From: JAGTVB01 sp049282355
GTDB taxonomy: Bacteria > Pseudomonadota > Gammaproteobacteria > HK1
DNA: 64,000 nucleotides
NCBI GenBank assembly: GCA_049282355.1
Contig: JBAPTW010000033.1
Coordinates: forward strand, 72,158-136,157
Direction of reading: 5' to 3'
Shown: positions 17,392 to 27,372 of the stretch, piece after piece
Layout: the number at the start of each line of letters is the position of its first letter
How positions within the stretch are numbered: the stretch's first letter is position 1
Notes under the pieces: model-generated
The model's input: only the letters and a program-made list of their open reading frames with translations
Told to the model about the DNA's origin: nothing
The model's database searches: none
Made by a program: the position numbers and the translations under genes

Positions 17392-18378
17392 TCACGGTTG
17401 TGGTTGTCCACAGAGTGGGTGGGAGATCTCCAAGCGATCGAGTACCGCTTGCAAGTCGTCCGGCATTGGCGCTACTACTGCCCGGTCTCTTGACGTCGCG
17501 CCCCCCGGCAATCTCACCGCCAGCGCATGCAGAAACAGTCGCCGCAAGCCGAGCTTGGCCATGGCCTGATTGAAGTCGCGGTCACCATACTTGGCATCTC
17601 CGGCTACCGGATAGCCGATTAAAGCTGCTTGGACACGTATTTGGTGGGTGCGTCCGGTAATCGGTGTCGCCTGCAGTAAGCTTGCTTGGGCGTCGATCGC
17701 CAACGGATGAAAGAGCGTCATCGACGCCTTGCCCGCAGCATCGCAATTTACAATTCGCTCTCCAGAGGGCAGTGTTCTTTTTCGCAAACCGCTTTCCACC
17801 TGCCGGCTACTGCCCCGCCAACGTCCCCGCACAAGCACCAGGTAGCGCTTGCCGAGCTTGCGCTCCCGGAGACTTTGATGGAGTTGTTTTAAGACACTGC
17901 GCTTCTTAGCCAATAATAGACAGCCGGAAGTATCCCGATCCAATCGATGTACCAGCTCGAGGAAGTGTAGCTCAGGACGCATGGCGCGCATGGCCTCGAT
18001 GATGCCGAGGCGCTCTCCGCTTCCGCCATGGACCGCCCACCCCGAGGGCTTATTTAAGACGAGCAGCTCTTCATCCTCGTACACGGTACTTAAGGAAAGC
18101 CGCGTCACCAGTTGCCTACTCGGCACCACAGCTTGGAGGCGCTCCTGAAGGTGCAGCGGCGGGATGCGAACGATATCGCCTATCCGCAACCGGTAAGCTG
18201 GGGCAATGCGTCCCTTATTGACCCGAACCTCACCTTGGCGCAGACCGCGGTAGATCCGGGTACGCGGGACACCGCGCAGACGGGCGATTAGGAAGTTATC
18301 CACTCGCTGACCCTCATACTCGGCATCCACCACGACGTATTGCGGCGAGATACATCGAACAGGGGTACTGTTTTCCAT
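17392..18378 (-). CDS. rluC: 23S rRNA pseudouridine synthase RluC
   Basis: 328 aa. Isomerises uridines in 23S rRNA (positions 955, 2504 and 2580 in Escherichia coli). An N-terminal S4 RNA-binding domain (VDNFLIARLRGVPRTRIYRG) precedes the catalytic domain with HRLDRDTSGCLLLAKK, where the Asp is the nucleophile, and TGRTHQIRVQ. It is divergent from rne, the classical arrangement. Confidence 0.93.
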   Translation of the reverse strand: MENSTPVRCISPQYVVVDAEYEGQRVDNFLIARLRGVPRTRIYRGLRQGEVRVNKGRIAPAYRLRIGDIVRIPPLHLQERLQAVVPSRQLVTRLSLSTVYEDEELLVLNKPSGWAVHGGSGERLGIIEAMRAMRPELHFLELVHRLDRDTSGCLLLAKKRSVLKQLHQSLRERKLGKRYLVLVRGRWRGSSRQVESGLRKRTLPSGERIVNCDAAGKASMTLFHPLAIDAQASLLQATPITGRTHQIRVQAALIGYPVAGDAKYGDRDFNQAMAKLGLRRLFLHALAVRLPGGATSRDRAVVAPMPDDLQAVLDRLEISHPLCGQPQP

Positions 18379-18984
18379 GCTAGCAATGATAACAGTTTGC
18401 TGAAATGGCCCAACATTGCTATAGATAGACCAACGTTGTTATAGTTAGTGAGCTTAAGACAAGCGGAACCCATAGGCTTGTGCTCGTCATCCTGATACGA
18501 AGCAGCACAGCCCCCATGAAATTGATGTTAAATAGAGCTGGGTTCGAAGGTTTGAATGTCGCTTGCTGTTGAGTTCAACAGGCGCGACGCGCACCGGCAG
18601 GGTGCGAGCAAGACACACAGCATTGAGCCCGGGGAACAGGGTAACGTTCCGCCGGCAACCGGGTCCGCCAAAGGTCCCGCGTAGGGAGACGAAGTGGTAC
18701 GGATGAAACCATTGAGGCGCACCAGAGCGGCAGCAAGATCCTGTTGGCTCAAGTGCCCTGCCTTCAAGACACAGACATTACAACTGTGAGTGCTTGGCGC
18801 TAGAGGAGCATCCCATCGGCTAGGCATTGTGACCTTAGCATTGCACCCTATCCCCTCGCTAACCTGCCATCGCGCATTCCCATTGCGAGTTAGTGGGAAG
18901 TTTGACCTTGTTCCCAGCTTTACCATCAGCAGGTGTTCCGCTGCCGGTCGAGACCACTGTTACGCACCTGCACGGGATTTCAAC
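18379..18984 (+). promoter_or_regulatory. rluC-rne intergenic region and long rne leader
   Basis: 606 bp without a gene. Two overlapping sigma70-like promoters point to rne: TTGCTG (18397-18402), 17 bp, TATAGA (18420-18425); and TTGCTA (18416-18421), 18 bp, TATAGT (18440-18445). They lie in an imperfect tandem repeat (caacattgctatagatagac / caacgttgttatagttagtg). Transcription from them would give a leader of about 540 nt. Long rne leaders are known to allow RNase E to control its own mRNA; I infer the same here from length and place only. Confidence 0.5.
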
Positions 18985-21534
18985 ATGAAGAGAATGCTGA
19001 TCAACGCGACTCAGCCAGAAGAGCTGCGCGTTGCGATGGTGGATGGGCAGTATCTATACGACCTCGATATCGAGGTGCCCTCTCGCGGCCAACGAAAAGG
19101 CAATATTTATAAAGGAAAAATTACTCGGATTGAGCCCAGTCTTGAGGCCGCCTTTGTGGATTATGGGGCGGAGCGTCACGGCTTTCTCCCTTTCAAAGAA
19201 ATTTCCAGAGAGTACTTTGCTAATAAAGCAACGGATAGTCTGACCCGAGTCAATATAAAAGATGTACTCGAGGAGTCCCAGGAGCTCATAATTCAAGTCG
19301 ATAAGGAGGAGCGTGGCAACAAGGGAGCAGCCCTTACCACGTTTATTAGCCTCGCCGGCCGCTATATGGTGCTCATGCCCAACAATCCGCGGGCGGGCGG
19401 GATCTCGCGGCGCGTAGAGGGTGAAGAGCGGCACGAGCTACGAGAGATCTTGAGCAGCCTAAACGTTCCTTCCGGCATGGGGCTTATCGTGCGCACCGCT
19501 GGCGTCGGCAAGTCCGGTGAAGAACTCCAATGGGATCTCGATTATCTGTTACACGTCTGGCAGGCGATCGAGACAGCTGCGGAAACACAGACGGCACCCT
19601 TCCTCATCTTTCAAGAAAGTAATTTAATCATTCGCGCTATCCGCGACTATTTCCGTCAAGATATTGGCGAGATCGTCATTGATAACCCGGAGATCCATGA
19701 GCAAGCCTGCCACTTTATGCGCCAGGTAATGCCTCACAGCCTTAATAAGGTCAAGTGCTACGAAGACACCGTTCCGCTGTTCAGTCGTTATCAGATCGAA
19801 AGCCAGATCGAGTCGGCATTCGAGCATTCCGTGCGCTTGCCTTCGGGGGGCTCTATCGTTGTTGATCGTACCGAGGCGCTTGTCTCCATCGATATTAACT
19901 CCGCCCAGGCGACCAAGGGTGTGGACATTGAGGAGACGGCGCTTACCACCAATCTTGAGGCGGTCGCCGAAATCGCGCGGCAGCTGCGGCTGCGCGACAT
20001 CGGCGGACTCATGGTTATCGATTTCATCGATATGGCAGTACCGCGCAACCAGCGGGAGGTGGAAAAACGCCTTTGGGAGTCCCTAAAGATGGACCGAGCG
20101 CGGGTGCAAGTAGGCCGCATTTCCCGCTTTGGTCTGCTGGAAATGTCCCGACAGCGGGTGCGCACATCCCTTGGAGAGCTCAGCTTAGAGACTTGTCCCC
20201 GTTGTGGTGGACAGGGTAGCGTGCGCAGCATTGAATCCCTGGCGCTATCCATTCTGCGCGTGGTTGAAGAAGATGCAGTAAAAGAGAACACGGGAAGAAT
20301 TGTGGTGCGGCTGCCAATCGATGTAGGTACTTATCTTCTCAATGAGAAGCGCGAGTCGATACACGCTATTGAAAAAGGCCAGCAGATACAGATCGTGTTC
20401 GTGCCCGATGCCAGCATGGAAACACCTCATTACAGTATTCTGAGGATTCGACAAGCTGACCTTGGAAATGAAGCGAATCGGCCGCCAAGCTATGAGCTGG
20501 CCGTCAAGTCCCAACCGCTTCCTCAGTTCGTTACGGTTGACGAACAACTCAAGCATCCAGAGCCAGCCGTGAAAAGCATTGTACCCCCGACCCCAGTACC
20601 CGAAAGCAGTCGGAAAAGCGAGGGGGGCTTCATTCGCAAACTTTGGGCCTCTGTATTTGGCGGTCAAGAAGAATCTGAGCAGCGAGAAAAACAACCTGCC
20701 AGCGAACCTTCCCCAACCACACAACATACTCAGTCTCGGCGATTTGAGAGTGAACGTCGCCGCGGACCCTCCCGTCGAAGTGGACAAGTAAGCCAGAGGC
20801 GTCGTAGCGGAAGAATGAGCCCCGGCAATTCCTCACCGCGTCCTGACAGTATCGACAGCAAGCCCGATCAAGCATCTCCAATGACTGCGACCCCAGATAA
20901 TGAAGTCGAAGTACAGCAGCCGAATCAAGATTCCGTCGCGCAGGAGAATGTCAAGACACAAAGTGCGATGACGAGACCCACTCCCGGAGGATCTCGATCC
21001 CGTCCCCGAAGAGGGCGACGAGGGAGTGGAAATCGAAACCGTTCGCGAGAAACCGGTGAAAATACGCAAGGTTCAGGCGAGTCATCCCAGCGAACTGAGG
21101 GTATGGCGGCCCAGCCTGAGCGTCACCCCGAGTCCGAAGACTCAGAACGCAGCGCTCGCGGCCTTGCCGAAAGGAAGGCCGAGCCCCTACGGCATGACAG
21201 TGTTTCAAACTCTAGCGGTGAGTTTACTGAGGATCGTCGGACGAACGCGGCATCCATTCGGTCGACGCCATCAGAGCAGGAAGCGCCAACACCAATCCCG
21301 CAGTCAACTCCCGTGGGCACGCCGGCAACACAGACATCCGGTAACGAAATCGCCACCAAATCGCGACAATCACCGGTGCAGGATGTACCGGCGAGTGGCA
21401 CAAGCATAAAACCCCCTATCTCGTCCACCGAGACCGGCCATCAGGACGCCGCCAAAAAAGAAATCACTCCGCCGAGCCCGCCGCAAACACGAAACGGGAA
21501 CGAACGCGATCGCGAAAGGGCTGAGGAAGGGTAA
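18985..21534 (+). CDS. rne: Ribonuclease E
   Basis: 849 aa. Endonuclease that starts mRNA decay and processes rRNA and tRNA. ATG 18985 (MKRMLINATQ) is the family start; the open frame extends further upstream but that part is not conserved. The S1 domain (about 39-119), RNase H-like and DNase I-like parts with DINSAQATKG, and the Zn-link CPRCGGQG are intact. After about residue 520 the C-terminal half is a low-complexity, Arg/Ser/Pro/Glu-rich scaffold arm (RRGPSRRSG, RSRPRRGRRGSGNRNRSRE) that usually binds degradosome partners. Confidence 0.96.
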   Translation: MKRMLINATQPEELRVAMVDGQYLYDLDIEVPSRGQRKGNIYKGKITRIEPSLEAAFVDYGAERHGFLPFKEISREYFANKATDSLTRVNIKDVLEESQELIIQVDKEERGNKGAALTTFISLAGRYMVLMPNNPRAGGISRRVEGEERHELREILSSLNVPSGMGLIVRTAGVGKSGEELQWDLDYLLHVWQAIETAAETQTAPFLIFQESNLIIRAIRDYFRQDIGEIVIDNPEIHEQACHFMRQVMPHSLNKVKCYEDTVPLFSRYQIESQIESAFEHSVRLPSGGSIVVDRTEALVSIDINSAQATKGVDIEETALTTNLEAVAEIARQLRLRDIGGLMVIDFIDMAVPRNQREVEKRLWESLKMDRARVQVGRISRFGLLEMSRQRVRTSLGELSLETCPRCGGQGSVRSIESLALSILRVVEEDAVKENTGRIVVRLPIDVGTYLLNEKRESIHAIEKGQQIQIVFVPDASMETPHYSILRIRQADLGNEANRPPSYELAVKSQPLPQFVTVDEQLKHPEPAVKSIVPPTPVPESSRKSEGGFIRKLWASVFGGQEESEQREKQPASEPSPTTQHTQSRRFESERRRGPSRRSGQVSQRRRSGRMSPGNSSPRPDSIDSKPDQASPMTATPDNEVEVQQPNQDSVAQENVKTQSAMTRPTPGGSRSRPRRGRRGSGNRNRSRETGENTQGSGESSQRTEGMAAQPERHPESEDSERSARGLAERKAEPLRHDSVSNSSGEFTEDRRTNAASIRSTPSEQEAPTPIPQSTPVGTPATQTSGNEIATKSRQSPVQDVPASGTSIKPPISSTETGHQDAAKKEITPPSPPQTRNGNERDRERAEEG

Positions 21535-21594
21535 CTTATTAGAGCCGTCCCTGGGAACCACCAAACGAATCGACGATACCATGAGGTTCCACGG

Positions 21595-21978
21595 TCAAGG
21601 CTGCAGCAGCAAGATCACAAAGGCAATGGCGAAGGGGTCCTCGTCGCTTAAGCTGAGATGGCTCGCACCAATACGACGTTCTAAGAGCATCTCTTGGGCG
21701 CGACCGTCACACACGATGTAGGGCTTTCCCAGAGAGTCGTTCAGGATCGCAATCTCGCGCCAGCTAAGCCCGCCGCGAAAGCCGGTGCCGAGCGCTTTTA
21801 CCCACGCCTCTTTCGCGGCAAAGTGCTTGGCAAGAAAATCCGCCCTGCGCGGCGTTTGCCTCCATGCTTGCAACTCTGCATTTGAAAGAATCCGCCGCGC
21901 GAATCGCTCACCGAAGCGTGACAACGCCGTTGCGATCCTGGGCACGCGCACAAGATCCACGCCGATACCATAAATCAT
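21595..21978 (-). CDS. acpS: Holo-ACP synthase
   Basis: 127 aa. Attaches phosphopantetheine to ACP. MIYGIGVDLVRVPRI has the Mg-binding Asp and FAAKEAWVKALGTG the Glu and Lys of the active site. Last gene of the lepA operon, convergent with rne. In related genomes pdxJ lies between recO and acpS; here only 19 bp separate them. Confidence 0.95.
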   Translation of the reverse strand: MIYGIGVDLVRVPRIATALSRFGERFARRILSNAELQAWRQTPRRADFLAKHFAAKEAWVKALGTGFRGGLSWREIAILNDSLGKPYIVCDGRAQEMLLERRIGASHLSLSDEDPFAIAFVILLLQP

Positions 21979-21997
21979 TGTTTCGGTAGCTCCGTGC

Positions 21998-22750
21998 TTA
22001 CCTCTTTTGCGCAGGCGTAGAGTGCAGATCGACCGGTTTGCGAAACAGGGCGCGGCTCGTCAAGGGCTTCTCTCCTAGCTGCTGTTTTAAAGCGAGTCGC
22101 AATAGACGCTTCGCTTCCAGCAACTCGGTGGATTCACTGACGTGACCTTGCGCGAGAGCAAGCAGTGTCCGTCCACCTATCTGTACTTCCGATGGACCAA
22201 AGGCTGGCTCAAGTACCGGTCCGCAATCGAGCCGATAGTAATAGACCGCATTTGGGTCAATGCGCTGCCCTCTCTGCACGTCCCTATCAAGGGTAAGGCC
22301 ATAACCCAAAGCGTCTAACAGACGCTTCTCGAAAACTCGAAGTATGGGCTCTTCTCGAGGTTGCTCGGCCAGATCACGAACGGCCGTTAGGTAACTCTCA
22401 AATAATTGCGGCTGAGGATCCTCGCGCTGCAGCAATCGAAGCAACAGCTCATTAAGATAGAACCCGCTCAACACCGCCCGTCCCCGCAGCAATGGGAAGG
22501 GCATTTCAGCCTCCACACCAGTGACCAGCCCTAGTTCTCGTCGCTTCAGCCAGGACAGCAGTAGCAGGCGGAACGGCTGCAGTAGGCCTCGTTCACGGGA
22601 CTTGCCCCGGCGTGCGCCCTTGGCAAGCAATCCGACACGTCCAAAGTCGGCACTAAAGGCTTCGAGCAACAGACTGGTCTCACCATAAGGACGAGTATGC
22701 AAGATAAACGCACGGTGGGGATGTACTGAGCGCACTTGTATGCTTACCAA
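21998..22750 (-). CDS. recO: DNA repair protein RecO
   Basis: 250 aa. RecFOR-pathway mediator that loads RecA on SSB-coated DNA. The N-terminal OB fold (AFILHTRPYGETSLLLEAFSADFGRVGLLAKGARR) and the helical C-terminal part are as in the family. Start is a TTG at 22748-22750 overlapping the era stop, or the GTG at 22733-22735. Confidence 0.92.
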   Translation of the reverse strand: MVSIQVRSVHPHRAFILHTRPYGETSLLLEAFSADFGRVGLLAKGARRGKSRERGLLQPFRLLLLSWLKRRELGLVTGVEAEMPFPLLRGRAVLSGFYLNELLLRLLQREDPQPQLFESYLTAVRDLAEQPREEPILRVFEKRLLDALGYGLTLDRDVQRGQRIDPNAVYYYRLDCGPVLEPAFGPSEVQIGGRTLLALAQGHVSESTELLEAKRLLRLALKQQLGEKPLTSRALFRKPVDLHSTPAQKR

Positions 22751-23652
22751 GTCTCACCGTAGCCCATCCTGGGCAGGGCCTGTTCATCATCCGACCAGTC
22801 TTCTTTCACTTTGACCCACAATCGCAGAAAAACTTGCCGATCGAACAGGCGCTCCAGATCTTTTCTAGCGGCTGATCCAGCATCCTTGAGCACTTGTCCT
22901 CGTTCGCCGATGACAATAGCCTTTTGTGACGTCTTTTCGACCCAAACAATGGCATCCACATGCAGCAATTGGCCCTGTTCTATGCTCTGCTCGATCTGGA
23001 CATTCAGTCGATAAGGCAGCTCTTGTCCAAGGCGGCGAATAAGCTTTTCCCGAATGAACTCGGCAGCTAGGAATTGATCGCTACGGTCTGTGATCTGATC
23101 TTCTGGAAAGATCGCATCCTGTTCTGGGAGATACCGAACCACAACCTCTTCAAGACGCTGTGCATTCTCCCCGCGTCGCGCCGCCAAGGGAATGATTTCT
23201 CTGGCGATCGAATATTTCGAAATTACATCGAGAAAAGGCAACAGCTTTTTTCTCGGTATGACGCGATCGATTTTATTCACGCCCACCAATACTGTTGTGG
23301 GTCGAACCGACAAGCGTTCCAAGATTTGGGCATCCATATCGGTCCAGCGCATCGCCTCCACCAGCCAGATGACTACGTCCACCCCTAACAAGGCGTTGCT
23401 TGCCACCCGGTTCATGTAACGATTCAGGGCCCGGTTGTCGTGTTGATGAAGGCCGGGGGTATCGACATAAATGACCTGATAGCTCGAGGTCGTCTTAATG
23501 CCCAATAGGCGTTGGCGGGTAGTCTGGGGTTTACGTGAGGTAACGCTAATTTTCTGCCTCAGCAAGCGATTCAGTAGCGTTGATTTGCCAACGTTGGTCC
23601 GCCCAACGATCGCCGCGTAGCCGCAGCGAAATCTCGATTTATCCATGTTCAA
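22744..23652 (-). CDS. era: GTPase Era
   Basis: 302 aa. GTPase for 16S rRNA maturation and 30S assembly. G1 GRTNVGKST, G3 DTPGLH, G4 NKID, and a C-terminal KH domain with VIGERGQVLKDAGSAARKDLE are present. Overlaps rnc by 14 bp. Confidence 0.97.
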   Translation of the reverse strand: MNMDKSRFRCGYAAIVGRTNVGKSTLLNRLLRQKISVTSRKPQTTRQRLLGIKTTSSYQVIYVDTPGLHQHDNRALNRYMNRVASNALLGVDVVIWLVEAMRWTDMDAQILERLSVRPTTVLVGVNKIDRVIPRKKLLPFLDVISKYSIAREIIPLAARRGENAQRLEEVVVRYLPEQDAIFPEDQITDRSDQFLAAEFIREKLIRRLGQELPYRLNVQIEQSIEQGQLLHVDAIVWVEKTSQKAIVIGERGQVLKDAGSAARKDLERLFDRQVFLRLWVKVKEDWSDDEQALPRMGYGETW

Positions 23653-24313
23653 TCAACGCAAGAGCCTTGCGGGCAGCCTCTTGCTCCGCCCGTCGCCGGC
23701 TGCTTCCAAACCCTTCCACCGCCTCTACTACGCCACTCACTTGGCAGGCAACCGTAAAGCGTTGCTCATGTGCCGCACCCTCGACATGCACCACGGCATA
23801 GGTCGGCAACGGCAGATTTTGGGATTGAACCGCCTCCTGTAAGCGCGTCTTAGGATCTTTGACGCTTTTTTCTCCGGGGGCAGGGAAAAAATGCGGCGCG
23901 AACAATTGCAATACCATGGCTCGGCACGCCTCCAAACCACCGTCAAGATAGACTGCACCGATCACGGCTTCGAAGGCATCGGCAAGAATGGAATCCCGTT
24001 CTGCACCCCGGGTCTTGATCTCCCCACTGCCCAACTTGAGATACCGTCCCAGAGCCAACTCTCGAGCCAGGGTCGCTAAAGTTTGACGCCGCACAAGGCT
24101 GGCGCGCCAACGGGTGAGCTCACCTTCGCGCGCCTCGGGCATGTGCTGGTACAAAGCTTCAGCGATTAAGAAATTCAGTACCGCATCGCCGAGGAACTCG
24201 AGACGCTCATTATGCTTTCGGGAAGCACTTCGGTGCGTCAGCGCCCGCTCCAGCAATCGATCATCGCTGAACCGATAGCCTATCCGATCATTTACCGCGG
24301 GCGAGGGTTGCAT
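23639..24313 (-). CDS. rnc: Ribonuclease III
   Basis: 224 aa. Cuts double-stranded RNA (rRNA precursors, mRNA). The signature ERLEFLGDAVLNFLIAEALY holds the metal ligands; EAVIGAVYLDGG is the second acidic site; a dsRNA-binding domain spans about 155-223 (DPKTRLQEAVQ to the end). Starts 5 bp after the DUF4845 gene. Confidence 0.97.
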   Translation of the reverse strand: MQPSPAVNDRIGYRFSDDRLLERALTHRSASRKHNERLEFLGDAVLNFLIAEALYQHMPEAREGELTRWRASLVRRQTLATLARELALGRYLKLGSGEIKTRGAERDSILADAFEAVIGAVYLDGGLEACRAMVLQLFAPHFFPAPGEKSVKDPKTRLQEAVQSQNLPLPTYAVVHVEGAAHEQRFTVACQVSGVVEAVEGFGSSRRRAEQEAARKALALIEHG

Positions 24314-24318
24314 GAAAA

Positions 24319-24696
24319 CTAATTCTGGGTCTGCTTGCGAAAATCAGCCACGAGACGGAGATTTCCGAACAAGGGTGCTTCCGCGCGGTAGGTCACCATG
24401 ATGGCGACTTTGCCGCGCTTTTTCTCAATTTTAACGTGATTTTTATAGTTTCGACTATCGATGCGCTGCACGTCGTCAATGTCAAACCGACGCAGTAACG
24501 CCTCGACAATCTCGCGATTCGACTTCTCTTCCAGCGCTGGATCTTCAACGACGCTCTGCATTGCCGTGTCTATCTTGAAGCTCTCCATGTAGATAGGAAA
24601 GAGTCGCAGCGTGAGCAACGCCCCGCCCCCGAGGACAATTAACCATAGGATCAATCCAATCGCAGTGATTCCCTGTTGCCGTTGATGTCGCTTCAT
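24319..24696 (-). CDS. DUF4845 domain-containing membrane protein
   Basis: 125 aa. The N-terminal basic stretch and one membrane segment (about residues 9-32, GITAIGLILWLIVLGGGALL) resemble a pseudopilin-like or single-pass anchor; the rest is periplasmic. Its constant place between lepB and rnc in beta/gammaproteobacteria suggests a link to protein export or RNase III expression, but its function is unknown. Confidence 0.85.
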   Translation of the reverse strand: MKRHQRQQGITAIGLILWLIVLGGGALLTLRLFPIYMESFKIDTAMQSVVEDPALEEKSNREIVEALLRRFDIDDVQRIDSRNYKNHVKIEKKRGKVAIMVTYRAEAPLFGNLRLVADFRKQTQN

Positions 24697-24736
24697 GGCT
24701 TAATCTCCCTTTGCCTTGGCAACTTGCTGATGGCAG

Positions 24737-25567
24737 CTATTGAATCGGTTCGCCGATGCGCTTCCAATCGATTCCCGATCCCCAGTCCCAGTTCATCCAG
24801 ATAAGAAACGCCCTTCCAATCAAATACTTATCTGGAACAATGCCCCAATAACGGCTATCGCGGCTATTGTCTCGGTTGTCACCGAGCACAAAGTACGTGC
24901 CCGGCGGGACGACCGTTTCTACTGGCAAAGAAGGATAGCCCGGCTGTATCAAAATCGCGTGCTCCTTCGATGCCAAATGCTCAATGCGTTCGCTAGCGCC
25001 GTTCATATTGCTGCCGCGCCCTGCCCCGGTGTAGATACCGATCCGTTCTTGCATGGCGGGCTCACCGTTGATGTACAATACCTTATCGTAGTATCCGATC
25101 TGATCACCCGGCAAACCCACAACTCGTTTTATGAAAGGCGTTGAGGGATCCTCAGGGTAGCGAAATACCATAACATCACCACGTTTGGGCTCCCCGATCG
25201 AAATGATCTTCTTATCGAGAATGGGCAAACGAATACCGTACGAAAACTTATTAACAAGAATAAAATCACCGATTTCAAGGGTGGGCATCATGGACCCTGA
25301 GGGAATACGAAACGGTTCTACCACAAACGATCGCACAATCAGCACGATAAGAAAAACGGGAAAGAACGAGCGTGCATACTCAACGATTTTCGGCACCGAT
25401 GTTGGCTGCGGTAGCGCCTCGGTTTTCGGCCTATCAGTCCCTGCTCCCGCACCGGAGCGAGCCATCGCTAGGCGTCGACGCGGCGCGAGCACGAGCACAT
25501 CAAATATCCAGATAGCGCCAGTGACGACCACCAACAGGACCATGATTGTCGGGAAATCAAATCTCAT
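24737..25567 (-). CDS. lepB: Signal peptidase I
   Basis: 276 aa. Inner-membrane serine protease that cleaves signal peptides. Two N-terminal membrane segments (about 7-28 and 70-87), then the catalytic Ser in RIPSGSMMPTLEIGDFI, the Lys in PFIKRVVGLPGDQI, and the later box GDNRDNSRDSRYWG. Overlaps lepA by 4 bp. Confidence 0.97.
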   Translation of the reverse strand: MRFDFPTIMVLLVVVTGAIWIFDVLVLAPRRRLAMARSGAGAGTDRPKTEALPQPTSVPKIVEYARSFFPVFLIVLIVRSFVVEPFRIPSGSMMPTLEIGDFILVNKFSYGIRLPILDKKIISIGEPKRGDVMVFRYPEDPSTPFIKRVVGLPGDQIGYYDKVLYINGEPAMQERIGIYTGAGRGSNMNGASERIEHLASKEHAILIQPGYPSLPVETVVPPGTYFVLGDNRDNSRDSRYWGIVPDKYLIGRAFLIWMNWDWGSGIDWKRIGEPIQ

Positions 25568-27360
25568 TGATCCTTCCCCACCTTGAGCACGGCATGGAAA
25601 GCCTCTTGAGGTATATCTATTTTGCCTAAGCGTTTCATGCGCTTTTTACCTGCCTTTTGTTTTTCGAGTAGCTTGCGTTTGCGCGTGACATCACCTCCAT
25701 AGCATTTGGCAGTCACGTTCTTGCGCAAGGCCTTGACCGTTTGCCGCGCCACTATCTGGGAGCCGATAGCGGCCTGGATTGCGATATCGAACATCTGTCG
25801 GGGAATAATGGCTTGCAGGCTACTCGTGACCTCACGACCGACCAGATGGCTTTTATCGCGATGCACGATAGCCGACAATGCGTCCACGTGTTCACCGTTA
25901 ATAAGGGTATCGAGCTTGACCAAATCGGCGCGTTGATAGCGGACAAAATGATAATCCAATGAAGCGTAACCGCGGCTTACCGACTTCAGCCGATCAAAAA
26001 AATCCCACACCACCTCGCTCAGTGGCAGCTCATAGCGTAGTGCCACCTGTCTGGCGAAATACTGCAGCTGCTTCTGTACTCCGCGTTTCTCCACGCACAG
26101 GGTCATCACACTGCCGACATAGCGTTCGGGCATAAGGATATCTGCCAAAACAATCGGTTCGCGCAGCTCAACGAGTTGGTTAGGAGGCGGCAATTGGGCA
26201 GGATTGGCGACGTAGCTTACCTTTCCATCGGTGGTTAATGCTTCATAGACTACGCTCGGTGCCGTGGTAATCGGCGTCAGGGCGTACTCTCTTTCTAGAC
26301 GCTCTTGCACAATTTCCATATGCAGTAAGCCAAGAAAGCCACATCGAAAGCCGAATCCGAGTGCGCTCGATGCTTCGGGCTCATAGTGCAGCGCAGAATC
26401 ATTGAGGCGCAGTTTCGCAAGCGCCTCGCGCAGCGCCTGAAAGTCTTTCGAATCAGTCGGAAACAGGCCTGCATAAACCTGGGGTTTGCTGGCCTTGAAT
26501 CCCGGCAATGGCGACGACGCTAAACGGCGCGCATCCGTAATGGTATCTCCAACCGGCGCACCGTCCACATCTTTAATTCCCGCTATGACGTAACCGACCT
26601 CACCGGCTGTCAAGCTGGCGAGGTTTTGGGGCTTGGGAACCGAAATGCCTACCCGATCCACGACGTGACTGCGGCCGGTGGACATGACCTGGATACGCTG
26701 TCCTACCTTAATTTCTCCATTCACTACCCGAACAAGCGATACCACGCCGACATAATTATCAAACCATGAATCAACAATAAGTGCCTGCAGCGGCGCCGCC
26801 GCATTGCCGGTGGGCGGCGGGATCCGTTGAATGAGGATCTCGAGAAGCTCGGCTACGCCTGCCCCTGTCTTCGCACTTACTCGAACGGCGTCGCGGGCTT
26901 CCAAGCCGATGAGATCTTCGATCTCGGCCGCCGTTCGGTCCGGCTCTGCATTCGGTAGGTCGATCTTGTTCAGCACTGGGATCACCTCCAGCCCCTGCTC
27001 CAAGGCAATGTAGCAATTCGCCAAGCTCTGGGCCTCGACCCCTTGTGCCGCATCGACCACCAACAGCGCGCCTTCGCAAGCCGCGAGAGAGCGCGATACC
27101 TCGTAGGAGAAATCGACGTGTCCGGGTGTGTCGATGAGGTTCAGCTGAAAAGTTCCCCCTCCCTGCGAACGGTAGCTTAAGGTCACACTCTGGGCTTTAA
27201 TGGTAATGCCCCGTTCTCGCTCAAGATCCATAGAATCCAGCACTTGCTCTGCCATCTCTCGCGCTGTTAATGCGCCACAGATTTCAATAAATCGATCCGC
27301 GAGGGTGGATTTGCCGTGATCGATGTGGGCAATGATAGAAAAGTTTCGAATATGCTGCAT
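25564..27360 (-). CDS. lepA: Elongation factor 4 (LepA)
   Basis: 598 aa ribosome-bound GTPase affecting initiation and back-translocation. G1 AHIDHGKSTLADR, G3 DTPGHVDF, G4 NKIDLP, the EF-G-like domains and the LepA C-terminal domain (KKRMKRLGKIDIPQEAF) are complete. The leader just before ATG 27360 is a terminator-like hairpin and no clear Shine-Dalgarno is seen, so expression may be limited there. Confidence 0.97.
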   Translation of the reverse strand: MQHIRNFSIIAHIDHGKSTLADRFIEICGALTAREMAEQVLDSMDLERERGITIKAQSVTLSYRSQGGGTFQLNLIDTPGHVDFSYEVSRSLAACEGALLVVDAAQGVEAQSLANCYIALEQGLEVIPVLNKIDLPNAEPDRTAAEIEDLIGLEARDAVRVSAKTGAGVAELLEILIQRIPPPTGNAAAPLQALIVDSWFDNYVGVVSLVRVVNGEIKVGQRIQVMSTGRSHVVDRVGISVPKPQNLASLTAGEVGYVIAGIKDVDGAPVGDTITDARRLASSPLPGFKASKPQVYAGLFPTDSKDFQALREALAKLRLNDSALHYEPEASSALGFGFRCGFLGLLHMEIVQERLEREYALTPITTAPSVVYEALTTDGKVSYVANPAQLPPPNQLVELREPIVLADILMPERYVGSVMTLCVEKRGVQKQLQYFARQVALRYELPLSEVVWDFFDRLKSVSRGYASLDYHFVRYQRADLVKLDTLINGEHVDALSAIVHRDKSHLVGREVTSSLQAIIPRQMFDIAIQAAIGSQIVARQTVKALRKNVTAKCYGGDVTRKRKLLEKQKAGKKRMKRLGKIDIPQEAFHAVLKVGKDQ

Positions 27361-27372
27361 AGAGGAGGGAAC

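Noticed and set aside
18528..18926. 132-codon minus-strand frame in the rne leader; RNase P RNA also considered
   Set aside because: Composition is not protein-like, and the conserved RNase P or tmRNA core motifs could not be found.
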